Part shown: positions 25,080-33,450 of the stretch, in pieces
Layout: each line of letters opens with the position of its first letter
Numbering within the stretch: position 1 is the first letter of the stretch
Source of the DNA: JBFGJH01 sp041586155
Lineage (GTDB): Bacteria; Actinomycetota; Acidimicrobiia; Spongiisociales; JAENVV01
Direction: 5' to 3'
DNA length: 64,000 nt
Assembly (NCBI GenBank): GCA_041586155.1
Contig: JBFHAT010000001.1
Location: forward strand, 1-64,000
Program-made: the position numbers and the translations under genes
The notes under the pieces: generated by a model
What the model was told of the DNA's origin: nothing
The model's input: only the letters and a program-made list of their open reading frames with translations
The model's database searches: none

Positions 25080-26303
25080 GTGACGCCCGCAATCAGGCCC
25101 TACCGGCCCGACGACCTCACTGCCGCCCAGCGCATGTGGAGCGAAGCCGGGTGGGGCGATTCCGAACGCCACCGTGAAGCCGTCCGCCGATTCCTCGACG
25201 CAGGCAACGTCAGCGTCGCCCTGCTCGATGGCGAACCCGAGGCGCTCGGGCATTGGGCGCCAGGAGCGGTCCGATACGGCGCGTCCGACGTGTCGATGGC
25301 CGGGATCACCGCTGTCCTCACCAGTCGTGTGGCGCGGCGTCGAGGGTTTGCTTCACACCTCACTGCGAAAGCACTACGCGAAGCAGCCGAGGCGGGGCAC
25401 ACCGTCGCGCTGATCGGCGTGTTCGACCACGGCTTCTACGATCGCCTGGGCTTCGGGACGGGCACCTACGACATATCGGTCACGTTCGACCCGGCCTCAC
25501 TACGAGTGCCGATCGCATACCGAACGCCCCGCCGCCTGACCACCGACGACTGGGCGGCCGTACAACAAGCGCTCGTTCGACGACGGCGAATCCATGGCGG
25601 CGCCGTGCTGGATCCGCCTGGTCTCTTGCAGGCGGAGCTTGCCTTCCTCGATGATCCGTTCGGCCTCGGATATTTCGATGGCGACGACCTGACCCACTTC
25701 CTGTTCGGATCGGCGAAGGGCGAGCACGGCCCGTACGACATCGTCTATCTGGCGTATCGAGACGAGAACCAGTTGCTGGAGCTTTTACGCCTCCTCGCAG
25801 AGCTGAGCGATCAGGTGGCGTCGGTCTCGCTTCTGGAGCCGCCTGAGATCGCCTTGGCCGACCTGCTCGACCGGCCCGTACGACACAAGACAGTCACCGA
25901 GAACGGCCGCCACGAGGCGCACACCAGTGTCATCCACGAACACCAGGTGCGACTGCTGGACGTGCCGAACGCGGTCCGACAGGTAACCTGGCCGGGCCCG
26001 GAGGTGGAGTTCATCTTGGAGCTCAGCGACCCGGCCGCGCCGTTTCTCGAGGGCGGTTGGTCCGGCGTCGCCGGCGCCTATGCAGTCACGTTGGGCGCTG
26101 AATCGAACGCCACGCCCCTCGATCGCTCCGGCAGCGGACCGCGGCTCGAGGCCAGTGTCGGAGCGTTTTCGCGCATGTGGTTCGGGGTCCGCAGCGCTTC
26201 GAGCCTGGCGGTCACCGATCGCCTGGCAGGATCCACGGAGTTGCTCGCCGCCCTGGATCGCGTGTTCCGGTTTGGGCGACCCGTCCTGGGCTGGCCGTTC
26301 TAG
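25080..26303 (+). CDS. GNAT N-acetyltransferase, Eis-like
   Basis: A 407-residue Eis-type protein with two GNAT-like domains and a C-terminal SCP2-like domain. The acetyl-CoA loop VARRRGFASHL is near residues 87-97, followed by HGFYDRLGFGTGTYD. The C-terminal end FGRPVLGWPF resembles the family, in which the terminal carboxylate takes part in catalysis. Mycobacterial Eis acetylates aminoglycosides and other amines; the natural substrate here is unknown. The GTG 25080 start lacks a clear Shine-Dalgarno. Its TAG stop and the dnaE2 TAG stop both come from one CTAG palindrome. Confidence 0.8.
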   Translation: MTPAIRPYRPDDLTAAQRMWSEAGWGDSERHREAVRRFLDAGNVSVALLDGEPEALGHWAPGAVRYGASDVSMAGITAVLTSRVARRRGFASHLTAKALREAAEAGHTVALIGVFDHGFYDRLGFGTGTYDISVTFDPASLRVPIAYRTPRRLTTDDWAAVQQALVRRRRIHGGAVLDPPGLLQAELAFLDDPFGLGYFDGDDLTHFLFGSAKGEHGPYDIVYLAYRDENQLLELLRLLAELSDQVASVSLLEPPEIALADLLDRPVRHKTVTENGRHEAHTSVIHEHQVRLLDVPNAVRQVTWPGPEVEFILELSDPAAPFLEGGWSGVAGAYAVTLGAESNATPLDRSGSGPRLEASVGAFSRMWFGVRSASSLAVTDRLAGSTELLAALDRVFRFGRPVLGWPF

Positions 26304-29300
26304 CGGAAGTCGCGGCTCTTGACCTCGACGGCGGGCCAAGGCGTGAACGACCGCGCAACGAGGTTGGTGACCCCGTCTCGATACTCCAAAGCACCGGTGA
26401 TGATCAAGCCGGGGTGAGTGCGTGCCACCGCGCGGTGACGCTCCCACACTTCCGGTAGCACCACTACGTTCAGCAACCCGGTCTCGTCTTCCAGGTTGAA
26501 GAAGATCACTCCACGGGCCGTTCCTGGCCGTTGTCGGTGCGTCACCACCCCTCCGACGCGAACCGCGACTCCGTTGCGGCGGATCGCCCCGGCAGCGGCG
26601 GTCGTGATGCACCCTTCGGCGTCGAGCCGATCCCTGATGAACTCGACCGGATGATGAGTCGACACACTCGTTGCCCAGCGCTCGGCACGAGATCGCTCCT
26701 CCGGCTCCATGCCGGGCAATTGAGGTGCTTCGAGTCCGGGAGCGAGCGCCAGCCGCTCGGGGCCCATCTCGGCCAACGATCCGGCCGCCCACAGCCCTTC
26801 CCTCCTACCCAGCCCGACAGACTCCATCGCTCCCGACACCGCCAGCGCTTCGAACGCCCCTACGCCCAGCCCGGTCCGATGGGCCACGTCTTCTGGGGAT
26901 ACGAACGGACCGGCGATCTGGCGGGCGGCTTCGATTCGAGAGATCTCCACCTCACCCAGGTTGCGCACGTAGCGGAGGCCCATCCGCATCGCCACCGCCG
27001 ATCGCATCGAGTCGTCGACGGGGCCTCGGCCCCTCCGCCACGATGCCCCGAGGAACGTCACGATGTCGTCGGGATCGGCGTCATGCGGCTCGATCGTGCA
27101 GTCGTGCATCGACTGGTTGATGTCCGGCTGGAGCACGACCACACCGTGCCGCAGCCCGTCGTGGACGAGCGTGTTGGGGCTGTAGAAGCCCATCGGCTGG
27201 GCATTGAGGAGGCCGGCCAGGAACTCGGTCGGATAGTGATATCGCAACCACGCCGACATGTAGACGATGTAGGCAAACGACACGGAGTGGCTTTCCGGAA
27301 AACCAAACGAGCCGAACCCCTGCAGCTTCTCCCAGATCTCATCCGCAGCCGACCCGACGACACCTCTCGAATGCATGCCCTCGTACACCTCGTCACGCAG
27401 TCGCCCCATTGCCTGCTCCGACCGTTTGTGAGTCATTGCCTGTCGCAACCGATCGGACTGGCCGCCATCGAACCCTGCACACACACGCGCCAGCTCCATC
27501 AGCTGCTCTTGAAAGATGGGCACCCCCAACGTCTTCTCGAGAATCGGCTCGGTGAGCGGATGGGGGTATCTGACCGGCTCCTCGCCGTTGCGCCGTCGGA
27601 GATAGGGATGAACCGATTGTCCCTGAATCGGACCGGGCCGGATCAGAGCGACCTCCACCGCCAGGTCATAGAAGGTCTTGGGCTTGAGCCGCGGCAACGT
27701 GGCCATCTGTGCGCGTGACTCGATTTGAAACAGCCCCACCGTGTCGGCCTTGGTCATCATCTCGTAGATGGCCGGCTCCTGCGGAATCATCGCCAAGTCC
27801 ACCTCGATCCCATGTGTCGCTTCGATGGCGTCGGTTGCCAGGTGGAGTGCGTTCAGCATCCCCAGCCCGAGGAGATCGAACTTGACGATTCCGATCGCCC
27901 CGCAACTCTCCTTGTCCCATTGCAGGACCGATCGATCCTGCATCCGGCCCCATTCGAGCGGAACGACCTTCCACAACGGCCGGTCGGCGATCACCATCCC
28001 CCCAGAGTGGATCCCGAGATGTCGCGGATACCCATCCAACCTCCAGCACAGGTCATAGATCCGATCGGCGGTCCATCCCTCTGGCAGTGGCGTTTCTTCC
28101 CGAAGACGGGCGGGGTTGCGTGTGTCGACATACTTCGACAGCCCGTCGACCTGGGCCTGCGTGAAGCCGAACGTCTTCGCCACGTCACGCAGCACAGAAC
28201 GCGCTCGGTAGGTGATCACGTTGGCGACCATCGCTGCACGTTCTCGGCCGTAACGGCGATAGCAGTATTGAATGACCTCCTCCCGTCTGTCCGCCTCGAA
28301 GTCCACGTCGATGTCAGGGGCACGCCCGCGTTCCTCCGACAGGAAACGCTCGAAGGGGAGTCCGAGCCGGATGGGGTCGACTCGGGTCAGACCGATGCAC
28401 CTACACACCGCCGAGTCCGCTCCCGACCCCCGGATCTGGCAATAGATGTCCTGCCGGCGGGCAAACTGGACGAGATCCCAGACGATCAGGAAATAGCCGG
28501 GAAAACCCAACTTTTCGATGACACCCAACTCGTGCTCGAGTCGCCGATGTGCCTGCTCATCGACCCCGCCTCTGCCGTCGGGATACACCTCCTTGGCCCC
28601 CTGGAACGTCAAATGGCGAAGGAACTCCATCTCCGAGCGGAAGTGACCGGGCATCGGAAAATCCGGGAGCTGTGGGGCCACCAAACGCAGATCGAACGAC
28701 AACGCAGAACCCAGCTCGTGTGCGCGTTCGACCGCTCCGGGATACCGTCGCATGCGCCGCCCCATCTCATCCACCGTCTTGAGATAACGCTCGTCGGTCG
28801 CCGGGCGGAACGCATCGTGCTCTTCGAGCGTACGCCGGCCGGCGATGGCCGCCATCACCTCTGACAGATCGGCTTCACCTGCGTCGTCGTAGTGAACGTT
28901 GTTCGTCGCAACAGTGGGAATCTGCAGCCGAGCGCCGACCTCGGCCATGACATCGTTACGTGGATCGTCTTCCGGCATCCGGTGATTCCACAGCTCCAAG
29001 AACAGTCGATCCGGGAAGAGCTCTCTCAAGCGGGCGGCTTGTTTCATGGCCTCCGTCAAGTCGCCGGCTCGTGCCGCACGCGGAACTGCACCCTGCCAGC
29101 ATCCGGTCAGCGCCACGATTGCCGATTCTGATGCGGCTGCGGCGAGATCGTCCCACAAATAGACGGGGCGATCTTTCTCGCCCCGAAACTGGGCCGTCGA
29201 AACGAGCTTGCTCAACACGCCGTACCCGCCCGGGTCGGAGGCAAGGAGCACCAAGTGATCCGTGGGCGGAAGGATGGCGGGCTTCGCGCCGTGCATCCGC

Positions 29301-29602
29301 GTCGTACGGCCCCGCCTGGCGTCTGCCGGCGTGACGACGCGCCGACGATCCCGCGCCTCGGCCCGCCGAAAGGGATCCTCCGAGTCACCGACGAGACCAA
29401 GGCCGATCTCTGTGCCGTAGACGGCGGGCAGTCCCACGGACTGAGCCGCCATCGAGAAGCGCACGGCGCCATAGAACCCGTGATGATCGGTGACGGCCAA
29501 CGCTGCATAGCCGAGCTCGGCGGCCCGTTCCACCAGCACCTCCGGATGCGACGCTCCATCGAGAAACGAGAAGTTGGTGTGACAGTGGAGCTCGGCGTAC
29601 AT
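26300..29602 (-). CDS. dnaE2: Error-prone DNA polymerase DnaE2
   Basis: The catalytic subunit of the SOS mutasome, 1100 residues, a C-family polymerase. An N-terminal PHP domain (ELHCHTNFSFLDGAS) is followed by the palm with PDIDVDFE and a later OB-fold. It lacks the C-terminal tau-binding region of DnaE1, as DnaE2 does. In mycobacteria it works with ImuA' and ImuB, which are encoded at 40099-42175. A LexA-type palindrome at 29615-29634 lies directly upstream, and TAGTCT at 29610-29615 gives a leaderless mRNA beginning at ATG 29602. It is therefore expected to be DNA-damage inducible. Confidence 0.93.
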   Translation of the reverse strand: MYAELHCHTNFSFLDGASHPEVLVERAAELGYAALAVTDHHGFYGAVRFSMAAQSVGLPAVYGTEIGLGLVGDSEDPFRRAEARDRRRVVTPADARRGRTTRMHGAKPAILPPTDHLVLLASDPGGYGVLSKLVSTAQFRGEKDRPVYLWDDLAAAASESAIVALTGCWQGAVPRAARAGDLTEAMKQAARLRELFPDRLFLELWNHRMPEDDPRNDVMAEVGARLQIPTVATNNVHYDDAGEADLSEVMAAIAGRRTLEEHDAFRPATDERYLKTVDEMGRRMRRYPGAVERAHELGSALSFDLRLVAPQLPDFPMPGHFRSEMEFLRHLTFQGAKEVYPDGRGGVDEQAHRRLEHELGVIEKLGFPGYFLIVWDLVQFARRQDIYCQIRGSGADSAVCRCIGLTRVDPIRLGLPFERFLSEERGRAPDIDVDFEADRREEVIQYCYRRYGRERAAMVANVITYRARSVLRDVAKTFGFTQAQVDGLSKYVDTRNPARLREETPLPEGWTADRIYDLCWRLDGYPRHLGIHSGGMVIADRPLWKVVPLEWGRMQDRSVLQWDKESCGAIGIVKFDLLGLGMLNALHLATDAIEATHGIEVDLAMIPQEPAIYEMMTKADTVGLFQIESRAQMATLPRLKPKTFYDLAVEVALIRPGPIQGQSVHPYLRRRNGEEPVRYPHPLTEPILEKTLGVPIFQEQLMELARVCAGFDGGQSDRLRQAMTHKRSEQAMGRLRDEVYEGMHSRGVVGSAADEIWEKLQGFGSFGFPESHSVSFAYIVYMSAWLRYHYPTEFLAGLLNAQPMGFYSPNTLVHDGLRHGVVVLQPDINQSMHDCTIEPHDADPDDIVTFLGASWRRGRGPVDDSMRSAVAMRMGLRYVRNLGEVEISRIEAARQIAGPFVSPEDVAHRTGLGVGAFEALAVSGAMESVGLGRREGLWAAGSLAEMGPERLALAPGLEAPQLPGMEPEERSRAERWATSVSTHHPVEFIRDRLDAEGCITTAAAGAIRRNGVAVRVGGVVTHRQRPGTARGVIFFNLEDETGLLNVVVLPEVWERHRAVARTHPGLIITGALEYRDGVTNLVARSFTPWPAVEVKSRDFR

Positions 29603-29609
29603 GCCTCGC

Positions 29610-29615
29610 AGACTA
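29610..29615 (-). promoter_or_regulatory. -10 hexamer for a leaderless start (dnaE2)
   Basis: TAGTCT on the minus strand, seven bases before ATG 29602, abutting the SOS box. Confidence 0.55.
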
Positions 29616-29634
29616 ATCGAACATGTGTTCGATT
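29615..29634. promoter_or_regulatory. SOS box (LexA site) of dnaE2
   Basis: A perfect inverted repeat AATCGAACA-TG-TGTTCGATT, matching the actinobacterial LexA core TCGAAC(N)4GTTCGA. On the minus strand it lies just before the -10 of dnaE2, so bound LexA would block RNA polymerase. Confidence 0.9.
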
Positions 29635-29686
29635 GGTCGAGTGTCGCCGTTCAGAATGTTCCCGCCCTCGCTCCGAGCGATTTGCG

Positions 29687-29692
29687 TAGATT
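29687..29692 (+). promoter_or_regulatory. -10 hexamer upstream of cyclopropane synthase
   Basis: TAGATT, six bases before TTG 29699 and nine before ATG 29702. Confidence 0.4.
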
Positions 29693-29698
29693 CGGCGG

Positions 29699-30973
29699 TT
29701 GATGGAACCGATTGAGGCTTCGAAAGCAGTCTACGAGCTGCTCGTCGCCGGCGCTCGAGCCACACCACCCCGGATACGCACCTGGACCGGCGATACGTGG
29801 GGACCGCCCGACTCCCCGGCCACGCTCGTCCTCAACCATCCGTCTTCATTGCGATCGATGCTCGTTCCGCCCACAGATCTGGCGGCCGGCGAGGCCTACG
29901 TATTCGGCGACGTGGACATCGAAGGCGACATCCTGGCGCTCCTCGAATTCGCCGCCTCCCTTCGGCAACCCACAGGAGCCCAGAAGTGGCAGCTCCTCAA
30001 ATTGCTCAGAGCGCTACCCCCGTCGCCCGAGGACGATCGAGAGCGCACCCATATGCGTGGGCTGCGACATTCGATTCGGCGGGACCGCCAAGCCGTGTCG
30101 CATCACTACGACACGGGCAACCAGTTCTTCGAGACCTTTCTCGATCCAGCAATGGTCTACTCGTGCGGCTATTTCCTGGACCCGGACGAACCTCTCGATG
30201 CCGCCCAAGAACGCAAGCTCGACGTGGTGTGCCGCAAGCTGCAGCTCGAACCCGGCGATGAGATGCTCGATGTCGGCTGCGGGTGGGGGGCGCTCGCCAT
30301 GCACGCCGCCGAACGCTACGGCGCGCACGTGGTGGGGATCACACTCAGTTCGGAACAAGCAACGTACGCCGAGAAGGCGGTATCAGAGCGGGGACTCACC
30401 GGCCGTGTCGAAATCAGGTTGGAGGACTACCGGGAACTCTCGGGAAGCTTCGACAAGATCGCGTCCATCGGCATGTTCGAGCACGTGGGGAGATCCCGCC
30501 TGAGCACGTATTTCCAGCGTTTGAGGGAACTCCTTCGCCCCGGTGGCCTGGTGCTCAATCACAGCATCACGACGCGCGATCGCGCTGGGCAGTTGCGGCG
30601 GCGACGAACGTTTGTCAACACTCACGTCTTCCCGGATGGCGAGCTCCTTCCCGTCGAGGTCTTGATCACTGAGGCGGAGCGAAACGGCTTCGAGGCACGC
30701 GATGCCGAGTCGCTTCGGATGAGTTATGCACGAACCTTGCGGTGTTGGGTCGCCAACATCGAGCGCAACGCAGAGCCGGCGCGAGCTGCGGCGTCGGACC
30801 GCGCATACCGGATGTGGCGGCTCTATATGGCCGGTTCAGCCATCGCCTTCGAGCGAGGCGACATCAGCGTCTACCAGGTGGTGCTGGCCGATCCGCACAC
30901 GCCATGGACCTACGGACGCAGTCACATGCTCGCAGCAGACGACCGATCGCCGGACCACCACCGCACCACCTGA
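29699..30973 (+). CDS. Cyclopropane-fatty-acyl-phospholipid synthase family methyltransferase
   Basis: A SAM-dependent methyltransferase of the Cfa family, 424 residues. It has an N-terminal lipid-binding domain (residues about 1-115), then VSHHYDTGNQFFETFLDP, SAM motif DVGCGWGA near 197, and GMFEHVG in the active site. The C-terminal YARTLRCWV and GDISVYQVVL segments are typical. It transfers methyl groups to phospholipid acyl double bonds at the inner membrane face. The start is TTG 29699 by the leaderless spacing rule, or ATG 29702. The 3' end overlaps the convergent PPOX gene by 52 bases. Confidence 0.88.
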   Translation: MMEPIEASKAVYELLVAGARATPPRIRTWTGDTWGPPDSPATLVLNHPSSLRSMLVPPTDLAAGEAYVFGDVDIEGDILALLEFAASLRQPTGAQKWQLLKLLRALPPSPEDDRERTHMRGLRHSIRRDRQAVSHHYDTGNQFFETFLDPAMVYSCGYFLDPDEPLDAAQERKLDVVCRKLQLEPGDEMLDVGCGWGALAMHAAERYGAHVVGITLSSEQATYAEKAVSERGLTGRVEIRLEDYRELSGSFDKIASIGMFEHVGRSRLSTYFQRLRELLRPGGLVLNHSITTRDRAGQLRRRRTFVNTHVFPDGELLPVEVLITEAERNGFEARDAESLRMSYARTLRCWVANIERNAEPARAAASDRAYRMWRLYMAGSAIAFERGDISVYQVVLADPHTPWTYGRSHMLAADDRSPDHHRTT

Positions 30974-31350
30974 CGAGTGACGCTGATCCACGGCCCACCA
31001 GGTATACGGTCTTCGTATTGCGGGTATTTCGCTGCAAGCGCCTCGGCGGCACCTTGCGGGGGCGTGGTCGACACGGCCGCCACGCCGTCGACTCTCACCC
31101 ACCAGAGACGGGTCCAGTCCTCGTCGTAGTGATCAGCGAGAATGCTGACCTCGGGATTCCCCTCGACGTTGACGATCCGTTTCAGCGTTCGAACCCTCTT
31201 CGGCTTATGGTCGACTGCGGTCACGATGTGATCGCCGCACCATGCGAAGACCACCGGAACGATGTGGGGACGGCCGGCGCCGTCCACGGTGGCCATACGG
31301 GCCACGCGGGCCAGACTGAAGCGGGCCAGCGCCTCCGCTTCGGACTCCAT
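30922..31350 (-). CDS. PPOX-class F420-dependent oxidoreductase (TIGR03668-like)
   Basis: A split-barrel flavin/F420-binding protein of 142 residues. The N-terminus ARFSLARVARMATVDGAGRPHIVPVVFA and the middle KRVRTLKRIVNVEGNPEVSILADHY are typical of TIGR03668, an actinobacterial group of F420H2-dependent reductases; the substrate is unknown. ATG 31350 is one choice, with in-frame GTG 31359 possible. A TACGCT element at 31377-31382 could be the promoter with a short leader. The last 52 bases lie antisense inside the cyclopropane synthase gene. Confidence 0.75.
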   Translation of the reverse strand: MESEAEALARFSLARVARMATVDGAGRPHIVPVVFAWCGDHIVTAVDHKPKRVRTLKRIVNVEGNPEVSILADHYDEDWTRLWWVRVDGVAAVSTTPPQGAAEALAAKYPQYEDRIPGGPWISVTRQVVRWWSGDRSSAASM

Positions 31351-31461
31351 CAGGGTGACACCAGGGCGATCATCCGAGCGTAGCCGGAGATCCCTCGGCG
31401 AAAGCCAGAAAATGCCCGTCAGAACAGTAAAGTGCGCCGCCGCAGTCGTCGATGGAGCTAT

Positions 31462-32046
31462 GTGCAACTCCACGAGTTCGAGGGGGTGCTCAGCGCCGCC
31501 AAAGCGGGCAGCGAGTGGGCGTGGTCTCAGCTCTACGCAACCTACTCTGCTCGCGTTCGGGGCTATCTGATAGGCCGCGGGGCGCACGATCCCGACGGCT
31601 TGCTCGGCGACGTCTTCCTGCAGCTCGCCCGGAACCTGGCAACGTTCGACGGATCGGAGGCCGAGTTCCGTTCCTGGCTGTTCATGATCGCCCACCACCG
31701 GGTGGTCGACGAGCACCGGCGGCGCAAGCGCCGGCCTGAGCTTCCCTCGGACCAGGTCGACACCGACATCACAGGCTCGGCCGAGGAGTCCGCGTTGGCA
31801 GCCGACAGCCTCCAGCGTGCCACCGCGATGTTGGATGGGCTCACCGACGATCAGCGCACCGTCCTCCTCCTCAGGATCCTCGCCGATCTCAGCCTCGAGG
31901 AGACGGCCCAGATCATGGGGCGCAAGGTCAACGCCGTGAAGCAACTCCAACATCGAGCGATAAACGCCCTTCGCTCGAACGTCGCAACCAGTAACTCGAT
32001 GACTACTTCTGGCGGTTACACCACTACAACCAGCGAACTGGATTGA
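31462..32046 (+). CDS. RNA polymerase sigma factor, ECF-type sigma-70 family
   Basis: A 194-residue group 4 sigma factor. Region 2 runs over YLIGRGAHDPDGLLGDVFLQLARN to FRSWLFMIAHHRVVDEHRRRKRR (-10 recognition). Region 4 spans LDGLTDDQRTVLLLRILADLSLEETAQIMG with the helix-turn-helix that reads -35. A short Thr/Ser-rich tail follows. GTG 31462 is preceded by GGAG at four bases; a further in-frame GTG lies at 31432. The downstream gene, 7 bases away, encodes a membrane protein that is a candidate regulator. Confidence 0.85.
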   Translation: MQLHEFEGVLSAAKAGSEWAWSQLYATYSARVRGYLIGRGAHDPDGLLGDVFLQLARNLATFDGSEAEFRSWLFMIAHHRVVDEHRRRKRRPELPSDQVDTDITGSAEESALAADSLQRATAMLDGLTDDQRTVLLLRILADLSLEETAQIMGRKVNAVKQLQHRAINALRSNVATSNSMTTSGGYTTTTSELD

Positions 32047-32053
32047 CCGGAGC

Positions 32054-32926
32054 ATGTTCGGATCTCGACCAACCGACGACAGCCTGAAGTGGGAAGCGAC
32101 GCTGGACGCCATCCAGCGGATCGTTGGCGAGACGCGCCCGGTCGATGGACTCAAATGGGAAGCATCACTCGACGACGACCTTGGCCAGGGATTGCTGACG
32201 ATGGTGCGCGAGCTCGACACTCCGCCTGACGCGGCGATCGGCTCCGAGCACATCGCGGCCGCCGTCGGCGCTGCGGCGACACACCCGGTGGCGGTCACCC
32301 GAACTCGCCGCACCAGGATTCGAGGCTTCTGGGCGCGGCGAATGGCGGTCGTGTCGTCGGTTGCGTCGGGGGCGCTCTTCAAAGTTGCGGTCGGTGCCGT
32401 TGCCATGACCACCGCCGCGACCGGAGGCGTTGCCGCTGCCAACGGTGATCTCCCTGCCCCTGTGCAGGAGATCGTCGCCGACGGTCTCGACCTGATCGGT
32501 ATCGACGTTCCCCATCCGATCCAATCGAGCGCTGACACCGACACCACCGTCACCACTGTCGATGACACGCCGGGCCCGGCGCTGCCCGACAACACACCCG
32601 CCGTGACCGCGCCGGGACGGGAAACTGCGCCCGGACTCGACATCGCGCCTGGGTTGGAACAGGCACCAGGACTCGACACCGCTCCGGCCCACGGACCGCC
32701 AGCCGAGGACGAGCAGCGCGGCAACAGCGACAACAGCGGCAACACCGGGCCTCCGGCCGACAGCCCATCTGAGACGCGACCCGAGCCGCCGGGTCAGCCC
32801 GAGACACCCGGGAAGTCTGACAGTGCGCCCAACGGGGACGGATCTGGCGGTGACGGCGGAAACAGCGGCAACAGCGGCAACAGCGGCAACAGCGGAAACA
32901 GCGGTAAGGGCAATTCCGGCAACTGA
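32054..32926 (+). CDS. Membrane-anchored partner of the ECF sigma factor with Asn-Ser-Gly repeat tail
   Basis: A 290-residue protein with a cytoplasmic N-terminus (about 1-100), one hydrophobic segment (about 103-132), and an extracellular Pro/Asp/Thr-rich part ending in Asn-Ser-Gly repeats. Near the N-terminus the motif LKWEA-T/S-LD occurs twice (residues 11-18 and 33-40). ANGDLPAPVQEIVADGLDLIGIDVP after the membrane segment resembles a stretch common in actinobacterial sigma-linked proteins. Position and topology suggest an anti-sigma factor or sensor, but no zinc motif (HxxxCxxC) is present. A strong hairpin follows the stop. Confidence 0.55.
   Translation: MFGSRPTDDSLKWEATLDAIQRIVGETRPVDGLKWEASLDDDLGQGLLTMVRELDTPPDAAIGSEHIAAAVGAAATHPVAVTRTRRTRIRGFWARRMAVVSSVASGALFKVAVGAVAMTTAATGGVAAANGDLPAPVQEIVADGLDLIGIDVPHPIQSSADTDTTVTTVDDTPGPALPDNTPAVTAPGRETAPGLDIAPGLEQAPGLDTAPAHGPPAEDEQRGNSDNSGNTGPPADSPSETRPEPPGQPETPGKSDSAPNGDGSGGDGGNSGNSGNSGNSGNSGKGNSGN
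32858..32902 (+). repeat. 9-bp tandem repeat encoding Asn-Ser-Gly
   Basis: Five direct copies of GG(C/A)AACAGC, each encoding Gly-Asn-Ser, in the C-terminus of the membrane protein. A tract of this kind is prone to copy-number change. Confidence 0.85.
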
Positions 32927-32948
32927 TTTCGGGGAACGGCGAAGCAGA

Positions 32949-32980
32949 GAGTCGGGGCGACGGTACGGTCGCCCCGACTC
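32949..32980. terminator. Strong hairpin, probable terminator
   Basis: A perfect 13-bp stem (GAGTCGGGGCGAC and its complement) around a six-base GGTACG loop, 22 bases after the stop of the sigma-linked membrane gene. There is no T-run, which is common for high-GC terminators. Confidence 0.6.
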
Positions 32981-33059
32981 GGTCGCGTAACCCTCACAGC
33001 GTCGGCGACGGTTACCCATGAGAAGCGGCCGTTTCCTTCCCCCTGGGATCACGGCTGAC

Positions 33060-33097
33060 GAGAGAGGAGAGGTTACTGGGAGAGCCTCTCCTCTCTC
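33060..33097. terminator. Second hairpin, 13-bp purine/pyrimidine stem
   Basis: Perfect stem GAGAGAGGAGAGG / CCTCTCCTCTCTC with a 12-base loop and then ATTTGTGG. One arm is all purine, so it could also form a mirror-like structure. It is a likely second terminator in the 524-base gap 32927-33450. Confidence 0.45.
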
Positions 33098-33111
33098 ATT
33101 TGTGGTGGCTT

Positions 33112-33316
33112 TCAAGGATTCGAGCACGGCTTTCCGACATCGACCAACGTGTATCGGTGTACGCCGACAGACCACCCACCGCCCATTGCAGCTTCCTGCG
33201 CCTGCAACCGCGCCCAACGATCGGCGAGCGAGGCGACGTCCTCCCGGGCCCACGAAACGGCATACCATTGCTCGGACTGGGATCGGCAACCTCACCTTGA
33301 TCGCATCGACCCTCAC
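33112..33316 (-). pseudogene. Possible frame-broken small gene
   Basis: The gap 32927-33450 holds no clear gene. On the minus strand, a start at GTG 33316 (RVDAIKVRLPIP) would need one frameshift near 33272-33290 to continue as EQWYAVSWAREDVASLADRWA...DVGKPCSNP and stop at TGA 33112. The second part has protein-like composition (many Trp/Ala/Asp, GC-rich third positions) but no start of its own. It may be a decayed gene or chance. No family is recognised. Confidence 0.22.
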
Positions 33317-33450
33317 GAGTAGTCGCAGGGATGGACGGCTTGTGGGTGTGGCTCTCCATCTGAGGGACGATCACCCAACGTTGTTGCGGCAGCCTGATGC
33401 AATGGGCGCCGGTGCGCGACGAAACTTCGACGGTGATGCGCGCCGTTGCC

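Noticed and set aside
25785..26792. A 335-codon minus-strand frame overlapping the Eis-like gene and the end of dnaE2
   Set aside because: Arg/Gly-rich shadow with no conserved motif; both real genes explain the region.
32927..33450. tRNA or riboswitch in the gap
   Set aside because: No cloverleaf or T-loop consensus, and no match I could make to a known riboswitch core by eye.
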